Of a DNA stretch of 64,000 bases, positions 43,484 to 51,826 are shown piece by piece; positions within the stretch are counted from its first letter, which is position 1; every line of letters starts with the position of its first letter. A program made the position numbers and the translations under genes. The DNA comes from an uncultured Oscillospiraceae bacterium (lineage in GTDB: Bacteria; Bacillota; Clostridia; Oscillospirales; Acutalibacteraceae). Under the pieces are notes generated by a model that saw nothing but the letters and a program-made list of their open reading frames with translations, searched no databases and was not told the origin of the DNA. The stretch covers positions 62,001 through 126,000 of the forward strand of contig UQWL01000006.1 in NCBI GenBank assembly GCA_900544715.1, read 5' to 3'.

Positions 43484-44191
43484 ATGAAAAGGGACCCTAT
43501 GGAAACGGCAGCTACCCTGCTGGCGTCCAGCCCAATTTTTCAGGGAGCAATTCCCCAGGAGCTACTGGCGCTTCTGAGCCACGGCGGCGCGTCGCTCCAT
43601 GCCTTTCAACGCGGGGAAACGCTCTGCCTGCCCGGCGCCCATAATGATTGCCTCGGCATGCTCGTGGAGGGCAGCGCGCAAGTGAGCAAAGGAGGCGTCA
43701 ACCACCCTGTGCTGATGAGCACATTGCAACAGGGTGACCTGTTTGGAGCTGTTACCCTGTATGGGTCGCACGATTACTTCGTCACGCGGGTGATCACCCG
43801 CTCGCCCTGTACGGCGCTGTTTTTATCGCGGGAGCTTGTCGATACGCTTCTGATGCACGAGCCTCGCTTTGCCCGGCAATATATCGCCTATCTGTCAGAC
43901 CGCATTTATTTTCTCAACAGTAAGATCGACGCCTTCACCGGCGGCTCCGCTGAAAGCCGGCTTGCCGCTTATTTAATGGCCAATCTCGCGCAGGAGGATA
44001 CAGAAGCACCCTGCGTGCGCATACGCACCAGCATGAATCAGCTGACGCAGTCGCTTGATATTGCCCGCGCATCCCTTTACAGGGCGTTTGAGCAGTTGGA
44101 AGAGGCGGGCGCAATCCGGCGGGAGGGCCGGGTGGTTTCGATTCTGGATCAGCAGAAACTGCGCGAATGCTGTGAAAGCTGTGAAGGCTGA
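43484..44191 (+). CDS. Crp/Fnr family transcription regulator
   Basis: 235 residues, RBS AGGAGG. N-terminal cyclic-nucleotide-binding-like beta roll (about 15-125: GMLVEGSAQVSKGG, QGDLFGAVTLYG), dimer helix, and a C-terminal winged HTH (TSMNQLTQSLDIARASLYRAFEQLEEAGAI). The beta roll lacks the Arg/Ser cAMP-binding pair and no N-terminal Fe-S Cys set is seen, so the signal is unknown. It precedes an ABC uptake operon by 85 bp and probably controls it. Confidence 0.9.
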   Translation: MKRDPMETAATLLASSPIFQGAIPQELLALLSHGGASLHAFQRGETLCLPGAHNDCLGMLVEGSAQVSKGGVNHPVLMSTLQQGDLFGAVTLYGSHDYFVTRVITRSPCTALFLSRELVDTLLMHEPRFARQYIAYLSDRIYFLNSKIDAFTGGSAESRLAAYLMANLAQEDTEAPCVRIRTSMNQLTQSLDIARASLYRAFEQLEEAGAIRREGRVVSILDQQKLRECCESCEG

Positions 44192-44276
44192 ATCAAAAGC
44201 GTTATCCCCGTTTTTCGCCCAAACGGGCGAAAGGCGTTGGCATAAAGTTTGATACACATGAAAGAAGGATTTAAAA

Positions 44277-45317
44277 ATGAAAAAAAGCACGAAGCTTCTC
44301 TCTCTGCTGCTGGCACTTTCCATGCTGTTTGCCTTGGCTGCCTGCGGCACCAACGGCACAGGGGAGGAATCCTCCACCGGGGCCGCGCAGAGCTCCTCGC
44401 CTGTTGCGCAGAACGTTACGCTCAACGTGGCGGCACTGAAGGGCCCAACCGGCATCGGCATGGTGAAACTGATGAAGGACGCGAAGGACGGCACCACTGC
44501 AAACAAATATAACTTCACCCTCGCAGGCGCACCGGATGAGATCACCGCAAAATTTGCAAGCGGTGAGTTTGATATTGCAGCCGTCCCGGTAAACCTGGCC
44601 GCCGCCCTTTACAATAAAACCAAGGGCAATGCGCAGGTGATGGCGATCAATACGCTGGGCGTTCTCTATATCCTTGAATATGGCAATTCGATCCATTCGA
44701 TCGCCGATCTCAAGGGCAAAACGATTTATGCCACCGGCAAGGGCGCTACGCCGGAATATATCCTAAATTACCTGCTGGAACAGAACGGCATCGACCCGGC
44801 GAAGGATGTCACGATTGAATACAAAAACGAGCACGCGGAGCTTGCCACGCTGATGGCCTCCAACAAAGCGGCGATCTGCATGCTGCCGGAGCCGAATGTG
44901 ACGAGCGTTTTGCGTGAAAACAAGGAAATCCGCCGTGCGCTGAACCTGACCACAGAGTGGGATAAGGCAACGGAAAAATCCGGTGAAAAAAGCACGCTTG
45001 CACAGGGCTGCATCATTGTCAACAAGGAATTCGCGCAGAAAAACAAGGCCGCGGTGGATCAATTCCTTACGGAATACAAGGCCTCTGTTGATTATGTCAC
45101 CACCAGTGCGGTAGATGCCTCCCAGCTGGTGGAAGATTTCGGGATCATGCCCAAGGCCCTGATTGCGGAGCTCGCTATTCCAAACTGCAACATTATCTTC
45201 CTCGAAGGGGATTCGATGAAAACGACCATGCAGGCGAATCTGAACGTTCTCTTCAAAGCAAATGCAAAATCCATCGGAGGAGCAATGCCCGGTGATGACT
45301 TCTACTACAGCCGCTGA
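44277..45317 (+). CDS. ABC transporter substrate-binding lipoprotein (NMT1/SsuA-like)
   Basis: 346 residues. Signal peptide with lipobox LAAC, Ser/Thr spacer, then a type II periplasmic-binding fold with VAALKGPTGIGMVKL, FDIAAVPVNLAAALYNKT and GKTIYATGKGATPEY. The family binds nitrate, sulfonates, taurine or thiamine precursors; the ligand cannot be decided. RBS GAAGGA. Overlaps the permease gene by about 20 bp. A TTTCGCCC/GGGCGAAA hairpin (44213-44232) precedes it. Confidence 0.9.
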   Translation: MKKSTKLLSLLLALSMLFALAACGTNGTGEESSTGAAQSSSPVAQNVTLNVAALKGPTGIGMVKLMKDAKDGTTANKYNFTLAGAPDEITAKFASGEFDIAAVPVNLAAALYNKTKGNAQVMAINTLGVLYILEYGNSIHSIADLKGKTIYATGKGATPEYILNYLLEQNGIDPAKDVTIEYKNEHAELATLMASNKAAICMLPEPNVTSVLRENKEIRRALNLTTEWDKATEKSGEKSTLAQGCIIVNKEFAQKNKAAVDQFLTEYKASVDYVTTSAVDASQLVEDFGIMPKALIAELAIPNCNIIFLEGDSMKTTMQANLNVLFKANAKSIGGAMPGDDFYYSR

Positions 45318-46104
45318 TAAACGGCCCCGTTTCTCTTTGCTGAAAAAAAGCGCGGCGATCCTCTTTTGGATCGCCGTGTGGGAAATGGTATCATTGTGCG
45401 TGGGGCAGGAGCTTCTGGTTCCCTCCCCCGCGCAGGTTTTGGTCCGCCTCTCGCAGCTTCTACGGGAGACGGACTTCTGGCTTTTTTCCGCCGCTTCGCT
45501 TCTGCGGATCATGGCAGGCTATCTAGCAGCTGTGGCGGCGGCTGTTTTGTTGGCGGTGCTGACGAGCGCATCTGCCTTCCTGCATGCGCTCGTCAGCCCT
45601 TTGCTCGGAATCATCAAGGCTACGCCCGTCGCCTCTTTTATTATTTTGGCGCTTGTCTGGCTGCGCGGCAACCAGATTCCACCGTTCGCGGCTTTTCTGA
45701 TGGTGCTGCCAATCATTTGGGCCAATGTCAGCGAGGGAATTCGCAATACGGATCCACAGTTGTTGGAAATGGGCCGGATGTTCCGCTTCGGCCCCTGGAA
45801 AATGGCCTGGCACATCTATGTGCCAAGCATTCTGCCCTATTTCATGGCCGGATGCACCACCGCTCTCGGCCTCGCCTGGAAGGCGGGCGTAGCGGCTGAG
45901 GTGCTCGCCATGCCGCACAATTCGATTGGTTTACAGCTGTACAACGCCAAGGTGTATTTAGAAACATCGGATCTCTTTGCCTGGACGCTGGTCATCATCC
46001 TTTTGAGCATGCTGCTGGAAAAACTCCTGGTGGCACTGATGCGCTGCCTCAGCACGCGCCTGATTCGCCGCGTGCCGGAGCAGGAAGGAGGGGAGCCCTC
46101 ATGA
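45295..46104 (+). CDS. ABC transporter permease (SsuC/TauC-like)
   Basis: 269 residues from the ATG at 45295; a GTG three bases earlier sits closer to GGAGGAG and is equally possible. Six membrane segments and the binding-protein-dependent permease EAA-like loop (NTDPQLLEMGRMFRFGPWKMAWHIYVPS). ATKAG-type region ALGLAWKAGVAAEV. Pairs with the flanking ATPase and binding protein for import. Confidence 0.92.
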   Translation: MTSTTAADKRPRFSLLKKSAAILFWIAVWEMVSLCVGQELLVPSPAQVLVRLSQLLRETDFWLFSAASLLRIMAGYLAAVAAAVLLAVLTSASAFLHALVSPLLGIIKATPVASFIILALVWLRGNQIPPFAAFLMVLPIIWANVSEGIRNTDPQLLEMGRMFRFGPWKMAWHIYVPSILPYFMAGCTTALGLAWKAGVAAEVLAMPHNSIGLQLYNAKVYLETSDLFAWTLVIILLSMLLEKLLVALMRCLSTRLIRRVPEQEGGEPS

Positions 46105-46775
46105 ACTTAGAAGTTTGCCACCTGGAAAAGTATTACGCGGGGCAGGCAGTGGTGAAGGATTTTTCCCTCACGCTGCCCTCCAGCGGTGTTACCGCGCTTT
46201 GTGGCCCCTCCGGCTGTGGAAAAACCACCCTCATGCGGCTGGTCGCCGGGCTGGAAAAGGCGGATGCAGGCACGATCAGCGGCCTGGACGGCGCCAAAAT
46301 CTCCATGGTATTCCAGGAGGACCGCCTGCTGCCCTGGTGCACGGCGGAGCAGAATATTGCCCTGGCTGTGCCTGGATCGGATGCGGCCTTTTGGATGGAG
46401 CAGTCCGGGATTGCAGATGCGCGCCGAAAGCTGCCGGATGAACTCAGCGGCGGCATGCGCAGGCGGGTTGCCATCGCCCGTGCATTGGCCTATGCAGGTG
46501 ACCTTTTTTTATTGGACGAGCCCTTTAAGGCGCTCGACGACGCCACACGCGCCAGGATGATCGCCTGTACGATGCAGGCGGTTGAGAAAAAAACGGCGAT
46601 TTTAGTCACCCATGAGCTCACAGAGGCGGCCGCCATGGCAGATACTGTTTTGCTGCTGGAAGGCCCGCCCTTACGGATCATCCGCACCGTTTCCCTCCCA
46701 ATCCCTTCTTCAGGCCGAAGACCGGAGCAAATTCGAATTTACTGTAATCAGCTGGATCAGGCGCGCAGTCAATAA
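46101..46775 (+). CDS. ABC transporter ATP-binding protein (SsuB/TauB-like)
   Basis: 224 residues, start overlapping the permease stop (ATGA). Walker A GPSGCGKTT, Q-loop MVFQEDRLLPW typical of the nitrate/sulfonate/taurine group, signature LSGGMRRR, Walker B LFLLDEPF and switch His in LVTHELTEA. Powers import of the unknown ligand. Confidence 0.94.
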   Translation: MNLEVCHLEKYYAGQAVVKDFSLTLPSSGVTALCGPSGCGKTTLMRLVAGLEKADAGTISGLDGAKISMVFQEDRLLPWCTAEQNIALAVPGSDAAFWMEQSGIADARRKLPDELSGGMRRRVAIARALAYAGDLFLLDEPFKALDDATRARMIACTMQAVEKKTAILVTHELTEAAAMADTVLLLEGPPLRIIRTVSLPIPSSGRRPEQIRIYCNQLDQARSQ

Positions 46776-46792
46776 AATCACCAGATAGCTCT

Positions 46793-46833
46793 AAAAACTG
46801 CTGGGAAGCCATGTGTTTCACAGCAGTTTTTTT
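46793..46833 (+). terminator. Terminator of ABC uptake operon
   Basis: AAAAACTGCTG/CAGCAGTTTTT, T-run of seven. Confidence 0.88.
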
Positions 46834-46920
46834 GCGCTGTTTTCCAATGCACCGGAAAAACAAAATCATTATATTTCCATAGATGTGAATAATATCGCAT
46901 TTTATATACGAAAATAATGG

Positions 46921-46967
46921 TTAAAAGTAACGCTTTGTCGTACTACAATAAACGAAACGTTACAAAG
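46921..46967 (+). promoter_or_regulatory. Promoter and operator-like repeats of XRE gene
   Basis: TTAAAA (46921-46926), 17 bp, TACAAT (46944-46949). GTAACG (46927-46932) mirrors CGTTAC (46958-46963), and CTTTGT mirrors ACAAAG, so the -10 box is framed by an inverted repeat suited to autorepression. Confidence 0.5.
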
Positions 46968-46977
46968 TGGTGATGAG

Positions 46978-47286
46978 ATGGCGCACGTTCTGGAGACCAT
47001 TACAAAATACCGACTGGCTCATAGATGGACGGAATATGAGCTCTCCGTCCGGTCAGGCCTGCCGCAATCTACGATCTCCTCTTGGTATCGCAAAGAAATG
47101 ACGCCATCCATTTCCTCCCTGGAAAGAATCTGCGCGGCCTTTGACCTGACCCTGGCACAATTTTTTGCGGAGGAAGAGGAATTTTCCGTACTGACGCCGG
47201 ATCAGACACAGCTTCTGGAGCAGTGGATGACGCTCTCGGCAGAAGAAAAACAGCTTTTATTACAGCTGATCAGCCATATGAAATAA
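46978..47286 (+). CDS. XRE-family helix-turn-helix regulator
   Basis: 102 residues. N-terminal HTH (about 5-62: KYRLAHRWTEYELSVRSGLPQSTISSWYRK, then ISSLERICAAFDLTLAQFF), C-terminal acidic dimer helix. A short Cro/C1-type repressor. The neighbours suggest no clear target beyond its own promoter. A dispersed repeat starts right at its stop codon. Confidence 0.88.
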   Translation: MAHVLETITKYRLAHRWTEYELSVRSGLPQSTISSWYRKEMTPSISSLERICAAFDLTLAQFFAEEEEFSVLTPDQTQLLEQWMTLSAEEKQLLLQLISHMK

Positions 47287-47388
47287 AAAAATAGCCGATA
47301 GCTACCTGCTGTCGTGTGTAGTGTGTATCTCTTTGATCCGTGAGGGTACAGCAGGCTTTATTTTGTTACTCGCTGCGCTTCGTAATAA
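47284..47388 (+). repeat. Dispersed ~100-nt repeat, copy 1
   Basis: Begins TAAAAAAATAGC and ends TTTGTTACTCGCTGCGCTTCG. Nearly identical (two substitutions, one indel) to the reverse complement of 52196-52302. Inner arms CCTGCTGT and ACAGCAGG pair. Confidence 0.9.
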
Positions 47389-47405
47389 CCTTGATTTTCA
47401 ATCGC

Positions 47406-47452
47406 AAAAGCACGCTGCAAGCAGGGATAATCTCCCCTTGCAGCGTGCTTTT
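47406..47452. terminator. Perfect 16-bp hairpin (bidirectional terminator-like)
   Basis: AAAAGCACGCTGCAAG pairs with CTTGCAGCGTGCTTTT around a 15-nt loop; A-run left and T-run right. Probably ends the XRE transcript. Confidence 0.8.
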
Positions 47453-47546
47453 CGCAATGTTCTCATCAAGAAATTGGTTTTTATCTTTTTATTCTTCATG
47501 CGGGACCCGGTTAACGTGCGCCCGAAGCCATGCCTCTTTCCAACCC

Positions 47547-47576
47547 ATTTTAACAGCCGCATTAGAAATGCGGCTG
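47547..47576 (-). terminator. Terminator of 86-residue protein gene
   Basis: CAGCCGCATT-TCT-AATGCGGCTG stem, then TTAAAAT on the minus strand. Confidence 0.75.
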
Positions 47577-47582
47577 GTTCCT

Positions 47583-47843
47583 TCACAAATGTGCGATCAA
47601 AGTGGCCACGGCAGCGCCAATGCTTGCCGCAGCGGTCAGCTTGGCGGCGGAAAGCAGGGGCTTGCGCTTGGCCTTGGTGGGAGGCGGCGCGCCTGTTGCC
47701 TGCGCGATCTGCTCTACCCGTTCCCGAACCTTTCCCTCGCTGACAGTCGCATATTCCGGTTTCACAATAAATAAGATCCGCTCAAAGTATTCGCTGCCTG
47801 TGTCGCTCACCTCTACAACCTGACGGTTGACTCCTTTTATCAT
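47583..47843 (-). CDS. 86-residue protein with C-terminal membrane helix
   Basis: ATG with GGGAGG upstream. N-terminal soluble part MIKGVNRQVVEVSDT and YFERILFIVKPEYA, a basic linker (TKAKRKPLLSAAK) and a C-terminal Ala-rich hydrophobic helix, so probably tail-anchored. I recognise this arrangement from other clostridial genomes, where it is always hypothetical. Own terminator. Confidence 0.72.
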   Translation of the reverse strand: MIKGVNRQVVEVSDTGSEYFERILFIVKPEYATVSEGKVRERVEQIAQATGAPPPTKAKRKPLLSAAKLTAAASIGAAVATLIAHL

Positions 47844-47970
47844 GGCGCATCCTCCCTCGTTCCAATTCTGTTCTGATCTTATTTTGGTCGATCAGCAGAA
47901 TCTTTATACGGCAGAGGGTGGAAAAAGAATTGGCAATTGCTGCTTTATACGACTTGTATAGTTGAAAGCT

Positions 47971-48068
47971 TGTGCAAAAGTGTGGAAAACTCGGTGGAAA
48001 GTGTGGATAACCGGACCGTTTTTTTGGAGAACAAGGTGGGTTCGAGGGGACAGGCAGAATGTGGAGAA
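47971..48068 (-). promoter_or_regulatory. Cluster of DnaA-box-like 9-mers
   Basis: Minus strand, from the right: TTCTCCACA (48060-48068), TTATCCACA (48002-48010, perfect DnaA box), CTTTCCACC (47993-48001), TTTTCCACA (47981-47989) and TTTTGCACA (47971-47979). Four lie within 40 bp at 9-12 bp spacing, in one orientation. The 415-bp gap 47844-48258 holds no gene. Confidence 0.5.
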
Positions 48069-48154
48069 AGATTGTGAAGCATTTATCATATACAACGGGT
48101 TTTATCCGCTTTACGAAACGCAATTTTTTGGGCGAAGCCGGTCGCTCTCCCACC

Positions 48155-48185
48155 GAAAAAAGACAACGCCGGGTGAAAACCCGGC
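48155..48185 (-). terminator. Terminator of 43-residue protein gene
   Basis: GCCGGGT-TTTC-ACCCGGC stem, then GTTGTCTTTTTT on the minus strand. Confidence 0.8.
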
Positions 48186-48258
48186 GCCGCTTTTGATATG
48201 GAGGGGAAACGGGAGAAAAGCTTCTCCCGGATGTGGGCATTTTGAAGAATCTGAACAA

Positions 48259-48390
48259 TTAGACAGCCAGCATGGCAGCCGGCGTAACGTCATTAAAAAG
48301 CAGAGCAATGACGACCGCCGAGAGGAACAGGAATGCGATAATCGATAGGGAAAGAATCATCGTTTTTTTGCTTTGGATATAAGCTTTCAT
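48259..48390 (-). CDS. 43-residue single-pass membrane protein
   Basis: ATG with AAAGGAG upstream and a proper terminator downstream. A short basic start (KAYIQSKK) leads into one long membrane helix (about 10-32) and a tail NDVTPAAMLAV. No family recognised. The complete expression signals support a real gene despite its size. Confidence 0.65.
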   Translation of the reverse strand: MKAYIQSKKTMILSLSIIAFLFLSAVVIALLFNDVTPAAMLAV

Positions 48391-48636
48391 GTAGCTCCGC
48401 TCCTTTATCGTTTGATCTTGCTTTTATTATAGGGCGGGGGCGGGCGGAAATAAACATGAATTCGATTACAGATCGCTACAATTTTATTACGCTGGAATGC
48501 CAATGGTTACAAATCGTAATTTTTTCGGGAAAGGGTTACAAAGTGATAACAGCATCGTGAACAAATTGATACAAAAACGGATGCCTGTATGAATCTGGGT
48601 AACCTGTTTATGAAAACATCCTTGCCAGCGTTTCAA

Positions 48637-50145
48637 TCATAACGCCTGCTGCTCAAGCCCCTGTTCCGTCAGCCGGTATACCTGCGTGCAGACCTCTGAG
48701 ATCAGCTTGCGGTCATGCGTCACACATAAAAACGCACCGCCGTAATGGCGCAGCGCCTCCCGGATGACCGGCCCGGTCAAAGGACTCAAATTGCGCGTCG
48801 GTTCATCAAGCAGAAGCACATCGCAGCCGCCGAGCAGCAGCTTGAGCAAGCAGAGTTTTGCCTGCTGGCCGCCGCTGAGCGCGCGGACGGGCTGCTCCAT
48901 TTCCTCCGCGGTAAATTTCATGCTTCCGAGCCGTGTGCGGGCCAAGGTAAGGGCGGCCCGATCCCCGCCGTCCCAAAGGATTTCAACCGGCGTTCGCTCC
49001 CCGTCCAAAAGGGTAAGATAATCCTGCGGCATATAACCGGCGCGGATGTCCGTGCGCTGCCTCAGCTCCTCCCAAATAGCCCGCAAAAGCGTTGTTTTGC
49101 CCGATCCATTCTCTCCGATGATCGCGGCATGGGCAGGGCCAGTCAGCGTGAGCTTGACATGGTCTGCAAGCATTTTTTCTCCTGCCTGTAGGCAGGGCAG
49201 GCAAAAGGAAAGCGCCTCTTTCCCGTTGGGGAAGCGCAGCTCCCTGTTAAAAAAGAGCTCCACGGCCTCCTCCGGGTCCGGAAAATCGAGGAACTCCTCC
49301 TGCTCCCGCTCCATGCGCTTCTGCTGCGATTTTACCGCGTGCATTTTCTTTTTGAGCAGCCTGCCGCCCGCCGGGTTTGCACGGGTAATGACAGTTTGCT
49401 CATGCTCCACGCGCTGGTAAATCTGCTGCCAGCGCTCTTCCCGTGCACGCTGGTCCGCGCGCTGTTTGGCGGCGATCTGCTCCTGGCGGGCAAGCGCAGC
49501 ATGCCGCTGCTCCACATAGGCGCGGTAGCCCATGCGCTCAATGGTGTGCTGGGCGGTGGTTTTACGGCGCACCTGCTCAAAATGCAGGATCACATTCGCC
49601 GTATGTTCTAACAGCGTTTCATCGTGGGATACATAGAGCACTGGGATCTTCGATGATAAAATCAACCGCTCCAGCCAATCCAGCGCGCGAAGATCCAAGT
49701 CGTTGGTTGGCTCGTCGAGCACGAGAAAATCCGGTTCCTGCATCAGCGTGCGCAGTAAAAGCAGCTTCATGCGCTCCCCGCCGGAAAAGGAGGAAAGCGG
49801 CCGCTCAGAAAACGGCGCCTCTGCCGGAATTGTGAGCTGGGAGAGCAGATTATAATCCGGCCCATCCGGGAACAGCTCACACACAGGTGTGCGGAAAAGG
49901 GCCAGATCCGGCCTTTGCGGCAGGTAGCCGGGCAGTGCGCCATGCAGTTCAACCCGACCGGTGACCCGGCAATAGCTATGGACCGACTCCGGCTCGCAGA
50001 TGAGCTTCAGCAGCGTGCTCTTGCCGTTGCCCTCCTCTCCAATGAGGGCCGCGCGGTCGCCTGGTTGCAGCGTAAAGCTGAAATCCTGCAGCAGCGGGCG
50101 GCCGCTCTCCCTGTGCTCAATGGTGATATGGCTGCATTCGAGCAT
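48637..50145 (-). CDS. ABC-F family ATPase (ribosome-protection type)
   Basis: 502 residues from the ATG at 50145 with AAAGGA upstream. Two ATP-binding domains without membrane segments: GEEGNGKST / SFSGGERMK / LVLDEPTNDLD, and GENGSGKTT / LSGGQQAKL / LLLDEPTRNLSP. A basic coiled linker lies between (about 220-300). The second Walker B box ends RNLSP instead of NHLD, which I associate with resistance-type clostridial ABC-F proteins rather than housekeeping Uup/EttA. It would act at the ribosome. The long leader with its own terminator supports drug-induced control. Confidence 0.88.
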   Translation of the reverse strand: MLECSHITIEHRESGRPLLQDFSFTLQPGDRAALIGEEGNGKSTLLKLICEPESVHSYCRVTGRVELHGALPGYLPQRPDLALFRTPVCELFPDGPDYNLLSQLTIPAEAPFSERPLSSFSGGERMKLLLLRTLMQEPDFLVLDEPTNDLDLRALDWLERLILSSKIPVLYVSHDETLLEHTANVILHFEQVRRKTTAQHTIERMGYRAYVEQRHAALARQEQIAAKQRADQRAREERWQQIYQRVEHEQTVITRANPAGGRLLKKKMHAVKSQQKRMEREQEEFLDFPDPEEAVELFFNRELRFPNGKEALSFCLPCLQAGEKMLADHVKLTLTGPAHAAIIGENGSGKTTLLRAIWEELRQRTDIRAGYMPQDYLTLLDGERTPVEILWDGGDRAALTLARTRLGSMKFTAEEMEQPVRALSGGQQAKLCLLKLLLGGCDVLLLDEPTRNLSPLTGPVIREALRHYGGAFLCVTHDRKLISEVCTQVYRLTEQGLEQQAL

Positions 50146-50250
50146 ATCAACAACATCCTTTCCTGCATCACTGCACAAAGGAGCGCACGATTCCACATAG
50201 CAGGCGGAAAACAGGCGGGTCGATCCCCTCGATGCAGCGGTTTTTTCATA

Positions 50251-50280
50251 ATAAAAACGCCTCTGGCAAAACCAGAGGCG
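50251..50280 (-). promoter_or_regulatory. Leader terminator (attenuator) of the ABC-F gene
   Basis: CGCCTCTGG-TTTTG-CCAGAGGCG stem followed by TTTTTATT on the minus strand. It lies about 140 nt after the transcription start and 106 nt before the ABC-F start codon, with no other gene between. Confidence 0.75.
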
Positions 50281-50349
50281 CTCCTACCTGCAATCCTGAG
50301 GGGAATACCTTCAATTATTCCACGCGGGCGGGCAGAAGGGCTGCTGATT

Positions 50350-50385
50350 TTACCGTGTTTTGCATCGAACGCAGATACATTCCAT
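50350..50385 (-). CDS. Putative 11-residue leader peptide of the ABC-F gene
   Basis: ATG at 50385 with GCGGGGCGG directly upstream, reading MECICVRCKTR and a TAA at 50350. It lies between the promoter and the leader terminator, 70 nt before the latter. A longer overlapping ATG frame from 50405 runs through the terminator and is less likely. Inferred regulatory peptide. Confidence 0.5.
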   Translation of the reverse strand: MECICVRCKTR

Positions 50386-50423
50386 CCGCCCCGCTTTCTT
50401 TTCATTGTATTTGAATCGCTCTT

Positions 50424-50452
50424 ATGATATCCTAGGCGGTAACAGAAGTCAA
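50424..50452 (-). promoter_or_regulatory. Promoter of the ABC-F gene
   Basis: TTGACT (50447-50452), 17 bp, TATCAT (50424-50429) on the minus strand, giving a leader of about 270 nt. Confidence 0.8.
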
Positions 50453-50465
50453 GGGGGAATTTTTT

Positions 50466-50987
50466 ATGACACGGCTGACCTTAATCGCACCTGAGGAAAG
50501 CTTTCGGGATCAAATCCTCGCCTACCGGGCAGAATTTTTAGAAACAGGGGATTCCTTGCACGGCTGTGCAGGGCTTGACAAGGCCCCCTCTTTCGAGCGA
50601 TGGCTCCAGGCCGTGCGGGATAACAGCAGGGGAGAAACGGTTGGACGGGGCCTCGTACCCGCCTCCAATTATCTGGCCATCCGCTTGGCCGACCACCGCC
50701 TGGTCGGCTTTATCGACGTGCGCCATCGGCTGAATGATTTTCTGCTCCAATCCGGCGGGCATATCGGCTATAGTGTGCGCCCCGGCGAGCGCGAGCAGGG
50801 CTATGCAAAGGAGATGCTCACGCTTGCCCTGCTCAAATGCAGGGCACGTGGAATGCATCGTGTTTTGATCACCTGCCGGAAGGAAAATATCGCCTCTGCA
50901 CGGACAATCCAAAGCTGCGGCGGCGTTTTGGAAAACGAGATTATGAAAGACGGAGTTCTCTATCGAAGATATTGGATCATGCTTTAA
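50466..50987 (+). CDS. GNAT family N-acetyltransferase
   Basis: 173 residues, AAGGGGG upstream of the ATG. Compared with the GNAT fold: HIGYSVRPGEREQGYAKEML is the acetyl-CoA loop, and VLITCRKENIASARTIQSCGG the motif B/C region. The N-terminal FETG-like helix and NYLAIRLADHRLVGFIDVRH match the subgroup that resembles streptothricin and ribosomal-protein acetyltransferases. Divergent from the ABC-F gene, sharing its control region. Confidence 0.88.
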   Translation: MTRLTLIAPEESFRDQILAYRAEFLETGDSLHGCAGLDKAPSFERWLQAVRDNSRGETVGRGLVPASNYLAIRLADHRLVGFIDVRHRLNDFLLQSGGHIGYSVRPGEREQGYAKEMLTLALLKCRARGMHRVLITCRKENIASARTIQSCGGVLENEIMKDGVLYRRYWIML

Positions 50988-51087
50988 CCGATCTGATCGG
51001 TAAAAGGTGCATTGTGGAGCCCGGCTTTTTTGAGGCATGATAGATATAGTAGAACAGTGGATGTTATCAAACATGCTCTCCGAAGGG

Positions 51088-51136
51088 AAAAGAGGCTGAT
51101 GCAAAATGTAGATCATCTTGCGCCAGCCCCTTTATA
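51088..51136 (-). terminator. Imperfect terminator-like hairpin
   Basis: GGCTG...CAGCC and GCAA...TTGC pairs, TTTT on the minus strand; lies between two convergent genes. Confidence 0.5.
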
Positions 51137-51162
51137 TCCTTTGTGATTTTTTACAGGCTTCG

Positions 51163-51360
51163 TCAATATTGCGATAAATCCTTATGATCGTGGCGCTCTG
51201 GAATAATTCCATAGGTACGCTCGAACTGAACCAGTTCTCTTTCAATCATTCGGCGAAGTTCATGCGACTTCGAGCATCCATAAAATTGTGATACATAATC
51301 CAATCTTTCAAAAAGTTCTTTGTGAATGCACACAGTAAAACGGACACTATCTTTTTTCAT
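51163..51360 (-). CDS. Ribbon-helix-helix-like small protein
   Basis: 65 residues from the ATG at 51360 with GGAGG upstream. The pattern is a short strand (DSVRFTVCIHKE), helix (LFERLDYVSQFYG) and second helix (SKSHELRRMIERELVQFER), as in Arc/CopG-type DNA-binding proteins. No toxin or plasmid gene accompanies it. A solitary regulator is the best guess. The gap 51361-51826 is AT-rich and holds only the csp promoter and leader. Confidence 0.65.
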   Translation of the reverse strand: MKKDSVRFTVCIHKELFERLDYVSQFYGCSKSHELRRMIERELVQFERTYGIIPERHDHKDLSQY

Positions 51361-51668
51361 GGGAAATCCTCCATCTTTCATGATTTGTCGAATTTTATCG
51401 CATTATACCATATAATGATATCACGACGGCTTTAAAATCGTGATTAAATCATATATCTCCTTTTTGCCCATATTATTACGTATGTTTTTTTGCAAATTGA
51501 TGAATAAAAGGATTAATTTGTAAGGTAAGGGTGATATATCATGGAAATTTGACAAATGATAATCGCTCGATATAGATATTTAGTAGCCTACCGCAGCTTT
51601 TTAACTGTCCGGCCAGCCATCCATACCGCATTCTCCCTGAAACTTTCTGAAAACTGCAAAAAAGTATC

Positions 51669-51697
51669 TTGACTTTATCAGGTGCTTGCGCTATACT
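51669..51697 (+). promoter_or_regulatory. Cold-shock gene promoter
   Basis: TTGACT (51669-51674), 17 bp, TATACT (51692-51697). The implied leader is about 120 nt, typical for cold-shock mRNAs. Confidence 0.8.
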
Positions 51698-51826
51698 AAA
51701 CATGTATTCTAACCACGCATTGATCTCACATTTTTTGTAAGTCATTGTCCGTTTGATGGTTTACAGAGATGTGATTTTTTTTTGGTGCAAGATCGGATAC
51801 AAAATATTTTAGGAGGTACCAGTTCT

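Noticed and set aside
47844..48258. Chromosomal origin of replication
   Set aside because: DnaA-like boxes are present, but no dnaA, dnaN, rpmH or AT-rich unwinding element is next to them; only a box cluster is claimed.
50007..50405. 132-codon minus-strand ORF in the ABC-F leader
   Set aside because: It reads through the leader terminator and into the ABC-F gene in another frame; the 11-codon ORF inside fits a leader better.
51539..51745. Minus-strand 68-codon ORF
   Set aside because: It runs across the cold-shock promoter, lacks an RBS and shows no family resemblance.
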